From Shinisaurus crocodilurus (Eukaryota; Chordata; Lepidosauria; Squamata; Shinisauridae), in the NCBI GenBank assembly GCA_021292165.1, contig JAHFWL010000296.1, positions 62,001 through 126,000 of the forward strand: a stretch of 64,000 nt of DNA, in the 5' to 3' direction. Both the position numbers and the translations under genes were made by a program. This document shows positions 21,578-33,457 of the stretch, piece by piece. The notes under the pieces were generated by a model. It was not told the DNA's origin, did no database searches, and saw only the letters and a list, made by a program, of their open reading frames with translations. Each line of letters begins with the position of its first letter. Within the stretch, counting starts at the first letter, position 1.

Positions 21578-22583
21578 TGTTAAGATGAGATATAGTTCTG
21601 ATCATTTGGTTATGGCTACACTTCCAAAAGGAAGTCCACAGCCCTCATAAGAAGTGTTGGGTAAGCAAGGGTTCAAGAGAAAAGAAGCAGCCTGCCCACC
21701 TCCCCAGCAGGGCAGAAGGCAAAAGGTCATGACTGAAGGCTTGAATGGAAGAGTGAGTGAAGCCTAGAGGCATGCATAGGCAAATGAGTGGCAGGCTTGC
21801 ATTGATTAAAACCTGAATATTGCATATCGCCTAAAACACAGGAGGATTTCTCCTGAAAAGATATGGCTCCCCCCCCCCCCACTGGGCGAATACCACCAGA
21901 AGCTTACTCCAAAGACAGTCCCATCAGCAAGAAGACCCAAACCTTTGTACACCCATCAAGAGCTATCAAAATACAAAGAGTAAGGTCGTTAGCAGGGTTG
22001 GAAGACATGGGTGGGGCAAAGACCACCCCCACTGCTCTCATTCCCTCCAAAAAGGCGGGAAAGAGACTATAAGAACTAAGAGGTTTTAGCAAGGTGGGTC
22101 GGGAGAAGGAGCTGAAGGGGTCACCTTGGAACACGGACTGCAGGGCTACAGCTGGAACCTCATCACAACAGACAGGTAGTAGCTGGGACTTTGCTTTTCT
22201 ATCCTTCTAGGTGGGAATCTCTCTTCCCCCCCCCCCTTTTCCTATTTAGGCTTGTCAGGGCAAAAGGGACTCTTTCTCCTCTCCAGAATACAGGGTGTGT
22301 TTGAACCATAGCGTAAGGATATTTTGCTGCCTGACATCACTAGGTTTGCTTTACCAACAAGTAAGACGCTGTACCTACTCTGTATTCTTCTTCAATAAAA
22401 CCACCCTTTTGTTTCTAGAGTCTATGTGTGTGTGTGTAGGTTTGTTTAAGTATAAAAGGAGCAAAGCGCACAGCGCACTTTCCACCCCAGAAGCGCAGGT
22501 TTTACCCCAGCCAAAGATCCTAAACCTTTCGTAAGAGTGTGGGGTTAGAGGGAATCTAGCGCCCAGAATTATCTGTCATAATA
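21578..22583 (+). repeat. 3' LTR of the endogenous retrovirus
   Basis: It begins TGTTAAGATG after a short purine run and ends CATAATA. TATA-like CTATAAG is at 22067-22073 and AATAAA at 22394-22399. Relative to the 5' LTR it has a 12-base insertion near 21920 and about a dozen substitutions. Confidence 0.9.
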
Positions 22584-23678
22584 TGACCTTCATGGTAGAA
22601 AGTTGTGTTTTGGAGCAACTGAAAGAGAGGCGGTAAAAAGAGACAAGTCATAATTCCAAGTAAGACACAAGCTCTTATTTGTCATCCATTACTGGCAGGA
22701 GAATTCAGTGGGAGAACGTGTGGAGGGTAGGATTAGACCTGTCACAAGTAAAAGGCTGTAGCAGCCTCTTTGGCCACACCTGGCTGAGCTGTAGTAATTC
22801 CAAAGCACAAAACAACAACAATAACAACGCAATAAAATGCTGACAAAACAGGGAAGCAATGGATATTGCAGTTATCAGCCACATAAGAGATGTACCTCTT
22901 AGGATGCTAACCCAGATGTCAGAGTCAAAGATGACATGGGAACAGCCGTTAGTTTGAGAGCAACACATGCAGCACTCAGGTCAACTGTTAGGGCTTTACA
23001 TCCAAGCCATGCTCTGTGCATCATTCTTCAAAATCTTTTAAATGTGATAACAATGTAGAAAATAATTCTGTAACGGGAATTCTAGAATAAAATAATTCCG
23101 TTCCACACTGTGAGAAAGAACAAAATCATTAGTGTTTTGCAGAAGGGGACAGTCTTTTCGCGATCTGGTGACCAGATCACATTTAATTTACAGAGAGTCC
23201 TTATTCACCTCCTGATTGTGGGTAGTGGTGAAACCCTCAAATTTGTTGAGAATTCTTTTTCATGTGGAATTCATGTTCTTCTGTTTGATCCAGAAACCAC
23301 ACTGCAATAGTGTGGACTCCTAGGTAAGTGTGCTTAATTTTGGTAAGTATCAGTGGTTCCAAATTGGATTAAAATAGGGGGGAAACACTCTACAAGTGGG
23401 GATACGCAAATAATTGTGCATGAATGGAAGGACCACAAAAGGTCTCTCTATACTTTTACAACCTTATTTCCTACAGTGAAATATAACTATTTTCTACAGT
23501 GGCCCTGTAATACTCACAGTCCTCTAAGATTCCAGCATGGGACAAAGATACTCCAGCTGTTTGTAAATCAGGCGTTTCTTGCTTCAACTCACGGTGTCCA
23601 GCAGACAATGTCATGGGCACTTCTAATTCCCTTATATTCTTTACTACTGCAACGTGACCTCCTGCCATTGGCTCCATT
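22584..23678. other. No assignable gene
   Basis: A minus-strand frame at 22705-22968 starts MCCSQTNG and contains a hydrophobic, membrane-like stretch (LFCQHFIALLLLLFCALELL). I find no splice signals, homology or neighbours that would make it a gene. The rest is AT-rich sequence with no repeat I can name. Confidence 0.3.
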
Positions 23679-24029
23679 TTAAACTTTCCAGTTTTTCCTG
23701 AACACTGCCTGCCTTGACATACTTAGCAAAGAGTTCAGCTTAAGCAAAGAGCAGCAGCGAAGACAAAAGTGAACAGAATGTATCCAAGCCAGACAGCCGA
23801 GAGAATTAAGGCCGGCTTCCAGATAGAGAACAGCACTAGCCACACACTTGGGCATGCCAAATATAGCTCTTAGAAAGTAGGATTGAACCTCTTCAAGAGA
23901 GTCTTTAAGGCCAGGAAACCAGATAGGGGCTTCGAAAAGAATCTGAGATACTATTTTGACTAGAAAAACACGGGTAGCAGCTGGAATGAAATTCCCGCCT
24001 TTAGTAAAAAAGAACCGTAAATATAGCAC
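23679..24029 (-). mobile_element. LINE reverse transcriptase C-terminal fragment
   Basis: It is an open frame of 116 codons with GGNFIPAA..VF..KIVSQILFEAPIW, then YFLRAIFGMPKCV.SAVLYLEAGL, typical of the C-terminal part of ingi/Vingi- or R1-like non-LTR ORF2 proteins. It may be the same family as the element at 29020-33290, whose 3' half is missing there. Confidence 0.55.
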
Positions 24030-24229
24030 CCAAATTTTGGTCTTCTACCCGATTTATTTACTTATTCAAAGTACGCACTACTAGAGTATACATCCTAGAT
24101 ACAGTCCCTGTGCAGAGTACTAAATAAGTACCACATAACAAAGTGGAAGGTATCCAGTATGCGTAGTCCAAAACAAACCAAAGTGTCCAAAGTCACTGAA
24201 TGTTGTCACCATTCAACTTCATTTCCCTG

Positions 24230-24990
24230 ATCCCCCCTGTACCTCTTTTTGAAAATTGGTGTCATATTGGCCATCCTCCAGTCCTCAGATCAGTACAGAG
24301 GCTGATCTTTGGGACATGTTACATATTTTGTACAGTGGTCAGCAACTTCATTCATATTTGAGTTCTTTAAGAACTCTAAGATGGATGTCATCTGGGCCTG
24401 GTGATTTATTAACTTCCAATTTGTCAGTAAGGCTGAGAACTTCATCTTTTGTCACCATTATTTGCCTCAGTTCCTTAGATTCCCTTCCTGAAAACATGAG
24501 TTCAGGCACAGGTCTCTGTCTATCCTATATCTTCTGCACTGAAGACAGATGAAAAGAATTCATTCAGCTCTCTGCAAACTCCTTATCCTCCTTTAGTACT
24601 TCTTTAACTCCATTCTCATCCAGTGGTCCAACTGCCTCCATGGCGTTTCCCCCCTGATATTTAAAAAATTCTTGTTGGCATTGCTTGATGTTGTTGTGAT
24701 ATGGCTCTCAAAATGCTTTTTTTGCATCTCTTATTGTCTGCTTGCATCTTCTTTGTGCAAGCTTGTGCTCCCCATTTACTCCCTTTATTTGGGCAAGACT
24801 TTCATTTTCTGAAGGCAGCCTTCTTTTCTTTAATAGCTTCCTTGACCCTGCTTATTCACCATGCTGGTGACTTGAGCGTGTTGGAATGCAGAGGAGAACA
24901 GGTCTTTGGGAGAGGAAGAACTGTGGTATTGCAGAATACTGCAATTACACTAGTGGAGACTTGCGCTTTGTTATGAGATGAAAAAAAAAT
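24230..24990 (-). mobile_element. CR1 LINE fragment, degenerate
   Basis: The minus strand resembles the CR1 reverse transcriptase start (compare 50080-50480) with many stops. The plus strand contains the characteristic CTCTGGGCCTGGTGATTTATTAA antisense of the SPGPDE.. motif. Confidence 0.55.
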
Positions 24991-25539
24991 ACTGCATTTT
25001 CTCCACACCAACCCCACCCCTTTCAAAAGTGCTCTTTAAAAAATACAAACGCGACACTGGAGGGTCATGATGTTGCCTAAATTATCGGTAAACAACCATG
25101 AATGAGGAATGATGAGCACACAATAGAAGCCACTTTGTGGGACGGCTCGTCAGGGATTTTATGGACAGAAATTGGAGTTAGATCTGTGCCTTATAGCCCC
25201 TTCCAACCTATGGACTAGCCCTGGCGATCAGAGACCCTCAGCTTATTGATTAAAATTCTGGTGAATTGAAAGCTCTGGGAACACACACACACAACACACA
25301 ACAACGAGTATGTGGTCATCCTTACAATATCTGGCTCCACACACTACTTTGTGGACCTCTGGGTTTTATGAAAGAAATGCAGAGCAGATCTGGGAAGCAT
25401 GAAGTCTGCCCTCTGCAGCAGCAGGGCAAGGCTCAAAAAAGAGGGAGACCCGAAAGGCAGATGAGATCAGTGAGGCTTGTTCCCAAGCTAGTATGCATAG
25501 TCATTAAGTACTACTATCCTCTCCCTTTGCCTTTGTCCA
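24991..25539. other. No gene seen
   Basis: This is AT-rich sequence with a short AC repeat (25282-25300). Nothing coding or repetitive was recognised. Confidence 0.4.
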
Positions 25540-27130
25540 GTAGGTCTAACTGATTCACACAGCCACCTGAAGTGGAACACACGGAACTGCCTTATCCTGA
25601 GTCAAACCACTGCAGCTCTGTGTTGTTTATACCACTAGACTATGTGGCCAGCCTTCAGCCCAAATGTACATTTTGGAATCCCTTTTTTTTCATTCCTTTC
25701 CTTTCCTTTCCACCTTCTATTTGAACTATGATAGTGGTGCTATCATAGCCCACCATAGGTCAAGCTGCCTGTGTGACCCATCAGCAGTCCAGATCCACCA
25801 GTTAAAGTTCAATGCTTTAGGTCACACTGTCAGTTTAGTGAGGAACCAAAAGGCTTGCTAGAGGTCCTCATGAACTTAATGTATGCACAAACCAGGGATG
25901 TTGAAGAGTCCTTGGTCTCGAGTCACGAGTCCGAGTCCTTGGTGCAAAATGGCAACTCACGAGTCATGAGTCACGAGTCACTCCCAAAGCTGACTCCACG
26001 AGTCCCTATTAAAATCAATGGGTTTTCCCCCCAACAAAATAAGGCTACTTCAGATGTGTGGTTTAAATAAATTCTAGGCACAACAAGTGTGCCTTTTTAT
26101 TTCAAAACTCTGCAACTGATTTTGGCAAGAACAGACCAGGCAGAAAAACCCAAAATAACCAGGCAGGCAGAGGCGGCAGGGAACCCCAAAGCAGGCAGGC
26201 AGAGGCCTTTGTCTTGGACAATTCAACTGTTGAACTGGTCAAGAAGAGACCAGGCAGGCAGAGGAGGCTGGGAACCCCAGACAGGCAGGCAGAGGCCGCC
26301 AAACCCAAAATGTCTGAAAGGTTGCATTTTAGGAAAATGATTTTAAAAAATAAACTTGCTGTACTTCCTAAAACTTATCCATGTTGCATTTGAGGAACAT
26401 GATTTTTTCTAAATGTTTGGCCCCCATTCTGGAACGGTGAGATCTCATCACAATTCCACCCTCACTGAACACCCGCTCCACTGGTGATGAACTTGCTGGA
26501 ACCAGAAACACACTCAGAGCAGCCACACAGAGTAATCTCAGGTCCTTCCTCTGCCTCTCCCAAGTATGCAACACATCAATCAAAATAAATCTTGACACAC
26601 TGTTGGGGCTGCACTCCTGGCAGCCGTCCATAGTGGCTGAGCAGCGGCTCACCTCGCTTCCATGCACTCTTCGCCGGCAATCACGCTCCTCTCCACTCCT
26701 TCTGGCACAGCCCAGGGATGTTGAAGAGTCCTTGGTCTCGAGTCCCGAGTTGAGTCTCGAGTCCCATTAAAAATATTGGGACCGAGTCGAGTCAGAGGGG
26801 GGACTCAGTCTGACTCACGAGTCGAGTCCTCGAGTCCGAGTCCCCATCCCTGGCACAAACACATATTCCCCTGAAATGCTCTGCAATGCACTGGAGATCC
26901 ATGGCAGATGTGCACAGGTTCCTGAGCAGATATGTCATGATGGAAACAGACCCTAGAAAGTGGACAGTTTGGCAGCCACTGGAACAAAGAGAAGCTCAAT
27001 GTGGGAAGAATTGCGTCATTGAAGGAGCAAGAAGAAGCAGGTGGTGAGAAGCCAACCGCATGGACTCAGCTGACTTGGGATTTAGTAACAATGCTGCGCT
27101 CCCAACACCAACCAGTAAACCCCATTTCCT
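25540..27130 (+). repeat. Duplicated block E, copy 4, interrupted by a hAT
   Basis: 25540-25892 and 26861-27130 together align with 610-1180. The interruption is the 960-bp hAT at 25893-26852. The block runs into defensin unit A. Confidence 0.65.
25893..26852 (-). mobile_element. hAT element, 960 bp, with transposase C-terminus
   Basis: It is flanked by a perfect 8-bp target duplication, GCACAAAC (25885-25892 and 26853-26860), with termini CAGGGATG and CATCCCTG. A minus-strand frame (26368-26667) encodes a hAT dimerisation domain with FLVPASSSPVERVFSEGG and RMGAKHLEKIMFLK. Subterminal DNA is packed with GACTCGAGTC/ACTCGTGACTC palindromes. Near 26711 a second CAGGGATGTTGAAG terminus occurs inside the element, so it has three ends rather than two. 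Confidence 0.9.
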
Positions 27131-27239
27131 CCAATCTAATGCATTATTTTCTCTTAAAGAATGCACACAACAGTTTCACTGCAAACTTGTGTATATTCAC
27201 AAAAGCTGCGAAATGAACAGAATGCTAAATTATCAGGTA

Positions 27240-27415
27240 ATTTTGCAAAGTTGCCCTTCAGCCGAAAGTATTTTCTGGAGTCAGATGAATGCTGATTCTG
27301 TTCTGAAAGAAGGATGAACCGGTTGCAGGAGGAGAGACCAACCATTAGCCTGTTTCCCCTACATCTCAGTTGGTAGCTGGTGGGGCCATCACTATCGTTT
27401 GACCCTGTAGAAATA
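27240..27415 (-). other. Block F, possible decayed exon (unit A copy)
   Basis: On the minus strand a good acceptor (TATATTTCTACAG, ending near 27410) is followed by GG and an open frame with SDGPTSYQLRCRGNR..MVGLSSCNRF. The copy at 54835-55020 keeps the same acceptor and frame, and a more decayed copy is at 44150-44330. Phase and GG start resemble the defensin exon 2, but only two cysteines are present, so it is not a functional defensin exon as it stands. Confidence 0.35.
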
Positions 27416-27639
27416 TAGTAAAACACAAGATAGTCCCTATTTAGATGCATATAACTATACAAAGAGCTGTACAACACACTCCAAGTGTCCAAAGTAGTTT
27501 GATTGCATTTTCATAGGTACCTTTGCAAAGGGCACATATATGTGCACAGATACTTATGCATTGATCCCCCTTTGCAAACACCAGAAACTCAATGCGCAGA
27601 CCTCACCAGCATGGCATGTGATCACAGAAGAATCACAGA

Positions 27640-29020
27640 AAAGTAGAATTGGAAGGGGCCTATAACACCAGCGAGTCTAACCCCCCACTCAATGCAGGAA
27701 CCCAAGTCAAAGCATCCCTGACAGATGGCTGTCTAGCTGCACCTTGAATGCCTCCAGTGTTGGAGAGCCCACCACCTCCCTAGGTAGTTGGTTCCATTAT
27801 CATATTGCTCTAACGGTCAGGACATTTTCCCTGATGTCTAGGCAGAATCTGGCTTCTTGTTACTTGAGCCCATTATTCCATGTCCTGCAATCTGGGATGA
27901 TTGAGAAGAGATGCTGGCCCTCCTCTGTGTGACATCCCTTCAAGTACTGGAAGAGTGCGATCATATCTCCCCTCAGTCTCCTCTTCTGAAGGCTAAACAT
28001 GCCCAGTTCCCTCAGTCTCTCCTCATAGGGCTTTGTTTCCAGTCCTCTAATCGTCTTTATTTATTTATTTTTATTTTATTACATTTCTGAATCGTCCATC
28101 TGGCCGGTCTTTGTTGTCCTCCTCTGAACCCTTTCCAGTTTGTCTACATCCTTCTTCAAGTGTGGTGCCCAGAAGCTCACTGGTCGACTTTGGGCCAGTC
28201 ACTGACTCTCAGCCTAACCTACCTCACAGGGTTGTTGTGAGAATAAAATGGAGAGGAGGAGGAGGATTATGTAAGCCGCCTTGGGTTCCTTGCAGGAAAA
28301 AAGGCGGGGTATAAATATAATAAATAAATAAATAAATATAATACTGGATGCAGTACAGATGAGGCCTAACCAGTGCTGAGCAGAGGGGAACTAGTACTTC
28401 ACACGATTTGGAAGCTGTACTTCTATTAATGCAGCCCAAAATAGCATTTGCTTTTCTTGCGCACATTCACATTGCAAGCTCATATTCAGCTTGTGATCTA
28501 CAACAATTCCAAGATCCTTCTCACTTGTAGTACTGTTGAGCCAAGTACCCCCGTCCTGTAACTGTGCATTTGGTTTCTTTTTCCTAGGTGCAGCACTTGA
28601 CATTTATCCCGATTAAATTTCATTCTGCTGCTTTCAGCCCAGCTCTCCAGCCTATCGAGATCACTTTGAATTTTGTTTCTGTCTTCCAGAGTATAAGCTG
28701 TTCCACCCAATTTTGTGTCATCTGCAAAATTATTAATGACTCATCCAAGTCATTAATAAAAATGTTGAAGAGCTCTGGGCCCAGGACCGAGACCTGCAGC
28801 ACCCCACTTGTTACCTCTCCCCAGTTTGAGAAGGTACCATTGATAAGCACTCTTTGAGTCTGATTCTGTAGCCAACTGTGGATCCACCTGATAGATGTTC
28901 CATCCAGTACACTTTTAACTAGCTTGCTAATCAGGATATCATGAGGCACTTGGTCAAAAGCTTTGCTGAAGTCAAGATATGTTATGTCCACAGCATTCCC
29001 ACAGTCCACAAGGGAGGTTT
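27640..29020 (-). mobile_element. CR1 LINE, 3' part (unit A)
   Basis: On the minus strand the reverse transcriptase blocks [52 protein letters not shown] and the C-terminal LERVQ-type tail appear with frame changes. The copy at 55430-56600 in unit B is nearly identical over its length, including flanks, so it was duplicated with the unit. A CORE-SINE interrupts it at 28172. Confidence 0.85.
28172..28345 (+). mobile_element. CORE-SINE, truncated, inside CR1
   Basis: It holds the GACTTTGGGCCAGTCACTG segment and the tail CCGCCTTGGG..GGCGGGGTATAAATATAATAAATAAATA. The unit B CR1 lacks it, so it entered unit A after the duplication. Confidence 0.7.
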
Positions 29021-29218
29021 CAAAAGCTGAAATTCCCTCACTAGGATTTGTGGTGGTAAACATTAACTTTGAGGCTTCCGTTAATCAAGGAGAGTTAGTT
29101 AGCATACTAAAGGTCTTGCTCAATTTGGGGGACCATTTGATCTTATTGGTGAAAGTTATGGTAGGGGAGTCAGTTGGTAGGCAAGGTTTTATTTCTGGCT
29201 TGGAGGAGCTTAGGATAT

Positions 29219-29935
29219 CTAAGGAAAACTCCATTGGGGGTGATCGCTGTCAAGGCGTGCCGCTACTCTGAAATTGCAACCCCATAATTTAAATTGGGGG
29301 TGGACTAGGGCATAGTCGACTACACTTGCTCCCCTGGATGAGATATACGTGTATTCTCCCCAAGCATCACCAGCACTGGAGCCATTCAAGATGGCCAAAT
29401 TGTTCCTGTAAACAAAGTAAAGCAAACAGGACCCAGCAAAATTAACAAAGGTATCCTTAGAGTTACGGTGTCCATCTTGAAAGTTCTTTTTACCCAATAT
29501 GGGGCAAGCACCCCGACTGGCAGAGACCACTATGGCTGTACCGGTTCTAGCATTAAAATCACCAGCCATTATAGGAAGAGCAGAAGGGAATTTAGCTATC
29601 TGCTCTAAGAAAAAGCTTTCGGCATTGAGCCAATTAGCCCACACTTCCTTTCTGCAGTTTAATGGAGGAAAGTAAACATTAAACAGGAGTATGGATAGCC
29701 CAGTACCCCTTAGAATTATTAACAAGGCCAATACAACCGAGCCACATTTTGGCAGCTCCCATATTCTGACATCCAGAGTGGAAGATACCGACAAACATAA
29801 CCCTTGCCTGGCTCTACCTTTACCTCTACCTGGCAGAGCCGGCAGACAGTATGACACAAACCCGTTTACATGAATAGGGTTCTCACTCCAAGTTTCTTGC
29901 AGGATAACCACATCAAAGCCATCCAAATACACCAA
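29219..29935 (-). pseudogene. LINE apurinic endonuclease domain
   Basis: It is an open frame of 238 codons of the exonuclease-endonuclease-phosphatase fold. It has VVILQETW at the N-terminus, PIMAGDFNARTG (catalytic DFN) in the middle, and VVDYALVHP with a C-terminal SDHPQ (catalytic SDH). It is complete as a domain but has no reverse transcriptase after it. Confidence 0.8.
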
Positions 29936-30022
29936 AAAATCTTGGTCACTGCTCTTGGAATTCCAACCAGCAATATTTCAGGAAAGAATTTTTAGAGTGC
30001 ATTTACCATGGCTCAGGTATGG

Positions 30023-31186
30023 TCAGTCCAGTTCAACAACAGAGTCTAGATCATCTCTCAAATTTCTTACAACACAGCAGTTGGATGAAGGAGCTTGAGA
30101 AATAAGTGGAACCAGAGGTTGCCTAGGTGGTTTGATCGGGATGGGTGTACCAAGCTCATGTGGTTCCAAAATCTGCATGGCGATCCATTCTGAGGTGTCA
30201 GAGCCCTGGCATTTTGTTTTTACAGGGGGAGTTCTTGTCTCCACTGGGTTACTTTCAGAATGGGCCAGGCAAGATCTCTCGTCCACTTGTTTAGTAGGGA
30301 CTATGCTACGAGCCCCAGATCCCTCAAGGTTCAAAACATCCATGTTGATAGCTGGAGAATGACGTGAGCAACTCCTGCTTCCCTTCTCAGCTGATACCAT
30401 GGGATCCTCAAACATAGGAGCCACAGATAGTTGACAATTATTATTTTTGTCCCGCACGTGGCTCTGTTGATAATCAGCTTTTAAGAGCTCCAATAGCACT
30501 GTGAGTCTCGATACGATCTTGTTCTGTTCCACCACAGGGAGGGCATCATAGCTCTTGATGAGAGATAGCTCCTCGGGGAGAAAAGTCCTATCAGGGACAT
30601 CAGGGACCATTGTTAAGCGATTCTCAGCTGGAAGAATTTTTAGAGGTGGTCTTAGGTTTAAAAGATCTTGGGATTCCTGAGATAGTTGATTCAAAGAGGA
30701 AGCCGATGGTACATTAAGGTCAATTAACTCACCAACTGGTACTTCTCTGGATGGAACATAACCAGGATGTGAATCCTTACTCAGTCTGCCGAGGGGAAAG
30801 GCAGGCGCTAAGTCCACAAGGTGTCTACTAACCAGTACACCCTTGTTACATAAAGCCTCTCTACTACGGTATATCTTTGCGGCTATGTCATCAGAGGCAA
30901 AGGATACAATAGCTCGAGTTCTTGTGTTATTAGAGGGTAGATATTCCACCCCTTGGATAGAGGCAGGATCGAGCTTTATTCCAAAGTTGGTGACTAAAGA
31001 CTTTATGAAATGATTTATGCGTTCCATCTGTGACAGCCAGACATTGGGCTTATAGTAGTTGGAGAATACCAAGTTCTGCTTCTTTAGTCGCAGCCTCCAA
31101 GGCTTGTTTATCCAGGATGGAGTCACCTTACGGTGAGGCTCAGGCCTTGGATCAGAGATAGTAGATGTCTGGGTTCCCTTGGTCAA
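30023..31186 (-). pseudogene. LINE ORF1 C-terminal portion
   Basis: It is an open frame of 387 codons upstream of the endonuclease on the same strand. A segment reading RTRAIVSFASDDIAAKIYRSR looks like the RNA-recognition part of a LINE ORF1, followed by a long disordered region. Assignment rests mainly on position and length. Confidence 0.5.
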
Positions 31187-31439
31187 TAGTTGTGAGAGTG
31201 ACCAGGGATCCTATAGGATGTTAGTAGCTACAGGGTTGGGGTAGGCACCCCTGGGCTTGTGTCCCATAACTCCATCCATCCGGGAAAGGGGGGCATTACG
31301 CGCTATATATCTAGGGCTCACCTTCACACACTGGATCACCTCCTCCATTTTTTTTGTTAAGGTTTTAAGCTCCAATTTGAGCGATCTCTCTGTTTTCATA
31401 AAGAATTTCTTTGTTGGGACATGTAACAAAACAACAGCT

Positions 31440-32000
31440 GTGGCACAAGTGTTTTCATTTGGAAAGGTACAGGATGGCTAGAAAAACAATCATGTTGAGT
31501 CTGACACTACTATTCTATTCTCATGGGAAAAGTAGGTGGGAAAGAAATATGAGCTGATCACATGGTTTGTACTTTCTGATGACGTAGTATGATTGTTAGG
31601 TTTCGTTTTCCTGTAACCATTTTTAGTAGAGAGAAGGATTGCTTAGTGTGTGCTTCTTCTTGTCTCTTCTCTCTTATGCTCTGACTTATTGCAAACATGT
31701 AATGAAGTACTGCTAGGGTGGACTTGGTCCACTGGACTATGCTATGCATTATAATCTGCAATATAGACTGTAATTTAGGAGATTGTATTTACTCTGATAT
31801 AGAATAAACAGGTAGTAAAAACCCTGTTGTGGATTCTATGGAAGTCATTCCTAATTACAGTTGAGCTGACAGGACGAGCAAGCTGCAAGTTGGCTGTAAT
31901 CCGAGACGCTTGGAAATGCTGCGTGGAGGAGGGAAAGCTGAATCTCTGTGTGAACTACATGGGCCAGTTACACACACGAGACAAAGGCTATATCTTCCAT
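31440..32000. other. Insertion of unknown class splitting ORF1
   Basis: ORF1 similarity stops near 32002 and resumes near 31430. The intervening 560 bp opens with TGTTGAGTCT on the plus strand and contains an AATAAA (31804), which could fit a solo LTR. I could not find matching ends or a target duplication. Confidence 0.3.
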
Positions 32001-32001
32001 C

Positions 32002-32852
32002 TCACGCTCTGCTGTATCCACGTAGGCAGATGGGCCTACAGGGTGGATTGTAAGCCATCAGGGCTGGAGCAATTTTAGCCCTTTCATTCTTAAGTTTTAT
32101 TTTCTTCCCAGTTTTAAGTTTCATCTTAGTAAGTTTGCATCTGGAGGTCTTATTACTCTGGGGGATGATATATTCAGTTTTGCTGTCCACCAATCTCAGT
32201 TCAGGGTTTTCTGTCCCGTTTAGTCGGACAGAATTCTTACTTGTACACTTAGGTTTAAGTTTTGGTTCAAATGCAGAAGCTAGCAGGAGGGGGCCCTTAG
32301 ACTGGCATGAGCTCCTTCCCCTTACATTGGCAAGCTCAAAGTTCACCAAAGTGCACAGAAGATCCTTACATTCTGCAAGAAATGCCTTTATTTGAAGCAA
32401 GTCGACAGACCAGTAGGAGAAAAGACTCCTAAGAAGCTCATGTTGGTTGTTAAGCAGCTGGTACCCCGAATACGAGTCGGGGGACACTTCATTGGTGTTA
32501 GTTAGAGCCTCATCCTTGAACCTGCTGTGGGGGAGCTCATTAATGATGCTACTCTTTGGGCTCGGGTCGGGGGTCTCAGGCTGATAGAACAAGGCTCCTC
32601 GGCTATGGGGGGTTTCCCCTACTGAGACTAATTCAGCTGCTAGGCTCCCCTCTCCACCTGTGGGAGCTCTCATGTCCTGGTGGCCAGGGTTGGCTCTAGA
32701 TTAGGTTCAACTTTCTGCTCGACACATAAAGAGTAAAAGTAAGTAATTTTAGGTTGCTTCTGCACTTTACTGGGACGTTTACTGTAGCATTTAACATCCT
32801 CGGACATGAGAGTCAGACCCAGCTGTCTATAATGTTCTCTGGTGAAAACCAT
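32002..32852 (-). pseudogene. LINE ORF1 N-terminal portion
   Basis: Two minus-strand frames (32670-32852 and 32002-32673) are low-complexity, serine- and lysine-rich sequence ahead of the 31440-32000 insertion. No named domain is visible. The assignment to ORF1 is positional. Confidence 0.4.
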
Positions 32853-33291
32853 TGAAAATCGTGAAAGGGCTTCACCACAGGAGAATCAAGGAATATTAAG
32901 GATAATAGTAGCAGAAGTACATACATTCAACGTTAATTCAAACTCCACAGCTCCACATCTTTAGTTGCCTTGGCGTTCCTCCAGGGCCTTGCCAAAAGAC
33001 AAACAGAAGATAAAAAAGTAAAAAGCCAAGCCGTGAGGCTGCTGAAGGAGGCCGACTTGAAAGTAGATTGTTTATTCTTCCTTCTCACTCATAAAAGGAA
33101 CTAAATTCAAACTACTGAGCAACATTTAAAAATACTTTCATTAAAAGGAATTGAGAGGGGAACAAACAAAACATATTAAATAAAACAAATAAATAAACAA
33201 GGCTTAAATTAAAACAAAATAGTCTAACGGGGAGGAGACAAGCAAACAAACGCTGCTGCTGCCGCTCCAACCGGAAACCGGAAGCCAAAGC

Positions 33292-33457
33292 ATCCAAGTC
33301 ATTCATAAAAATGGTGAAGAGCTCTGGGCCCAGGACCGAGCCCTGTGGTACCCCGCTCGTTACCTCTCCCCAGTTTGAGAAGGTACCATTGATAAGCCCT
33401 CTTTGAGTCTGATTCTGTAGCCAACTGTGGATCCACCTGATAGTTGTCCCATCTACC
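33292..33457 (-). mobile_element. CR1 fragment abutting the defensin stop codon
   Basis: It is a second piece of CR1 reverse transcriptase ([25 protein letters not shown]). It begins within a few bases of the TGA of the unit A defensin exon 2, so the gene's native 3' UTR, seen in unit B, is gone. Confidence 0.75.

Larger units (their letters stand above)
11232..22583 (+). mobile_element. Endogenous retrovirus, full structure, defective
   Basis: The order is 5' LTR, candidate tRNA primer site, long leader, gag, pro, pol, env, 3' LTR, all on the plus strand. The two LTRs differ at about a dozen substitutions over some 985 aligned bases by my count, plus a 12-bp indel, so the insertion is young on the time scale of the other repeats here. 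The gag amber stop with in-frame pro suggests a class I (gamma/epsilon-like) layout. The Gag has a coiled coil and no zinc knuckle, which is atypical for that class. Coding regions have several lesions (see parts). Flanking target duplication is unclear: AGAC on the left and TGAC on the right at best. Confidence 0.9.
29020..33290 (-). mobile_element. Two-ORF LINE, 5' two-thirds, 3' part missing
   Basis: On the minus strand a GC-rich 5' end (CCGGTTTCCGGTTGGAGCGG near 33290) leads into an ORF1-like region (32852-32002, then 31429-30023) and then an endonuclease frame (29935-29219). The insertion breaks a CR1. The reverse transcriptase is absent, an unusual state since LINEs normally lose their 5' end. 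It is likely ingi/Vingi-type or related, judged from the endonuclease. Confidence 0.6.

Noticed and set aside
22705..22968. Possible membrane protein exon (hydrophobic stretch on the minus strand)
   Set aside because: A single leucine-rich hydrophobic run from a CAA/GTT-rich patch, with no splice signals or homology that I can name.
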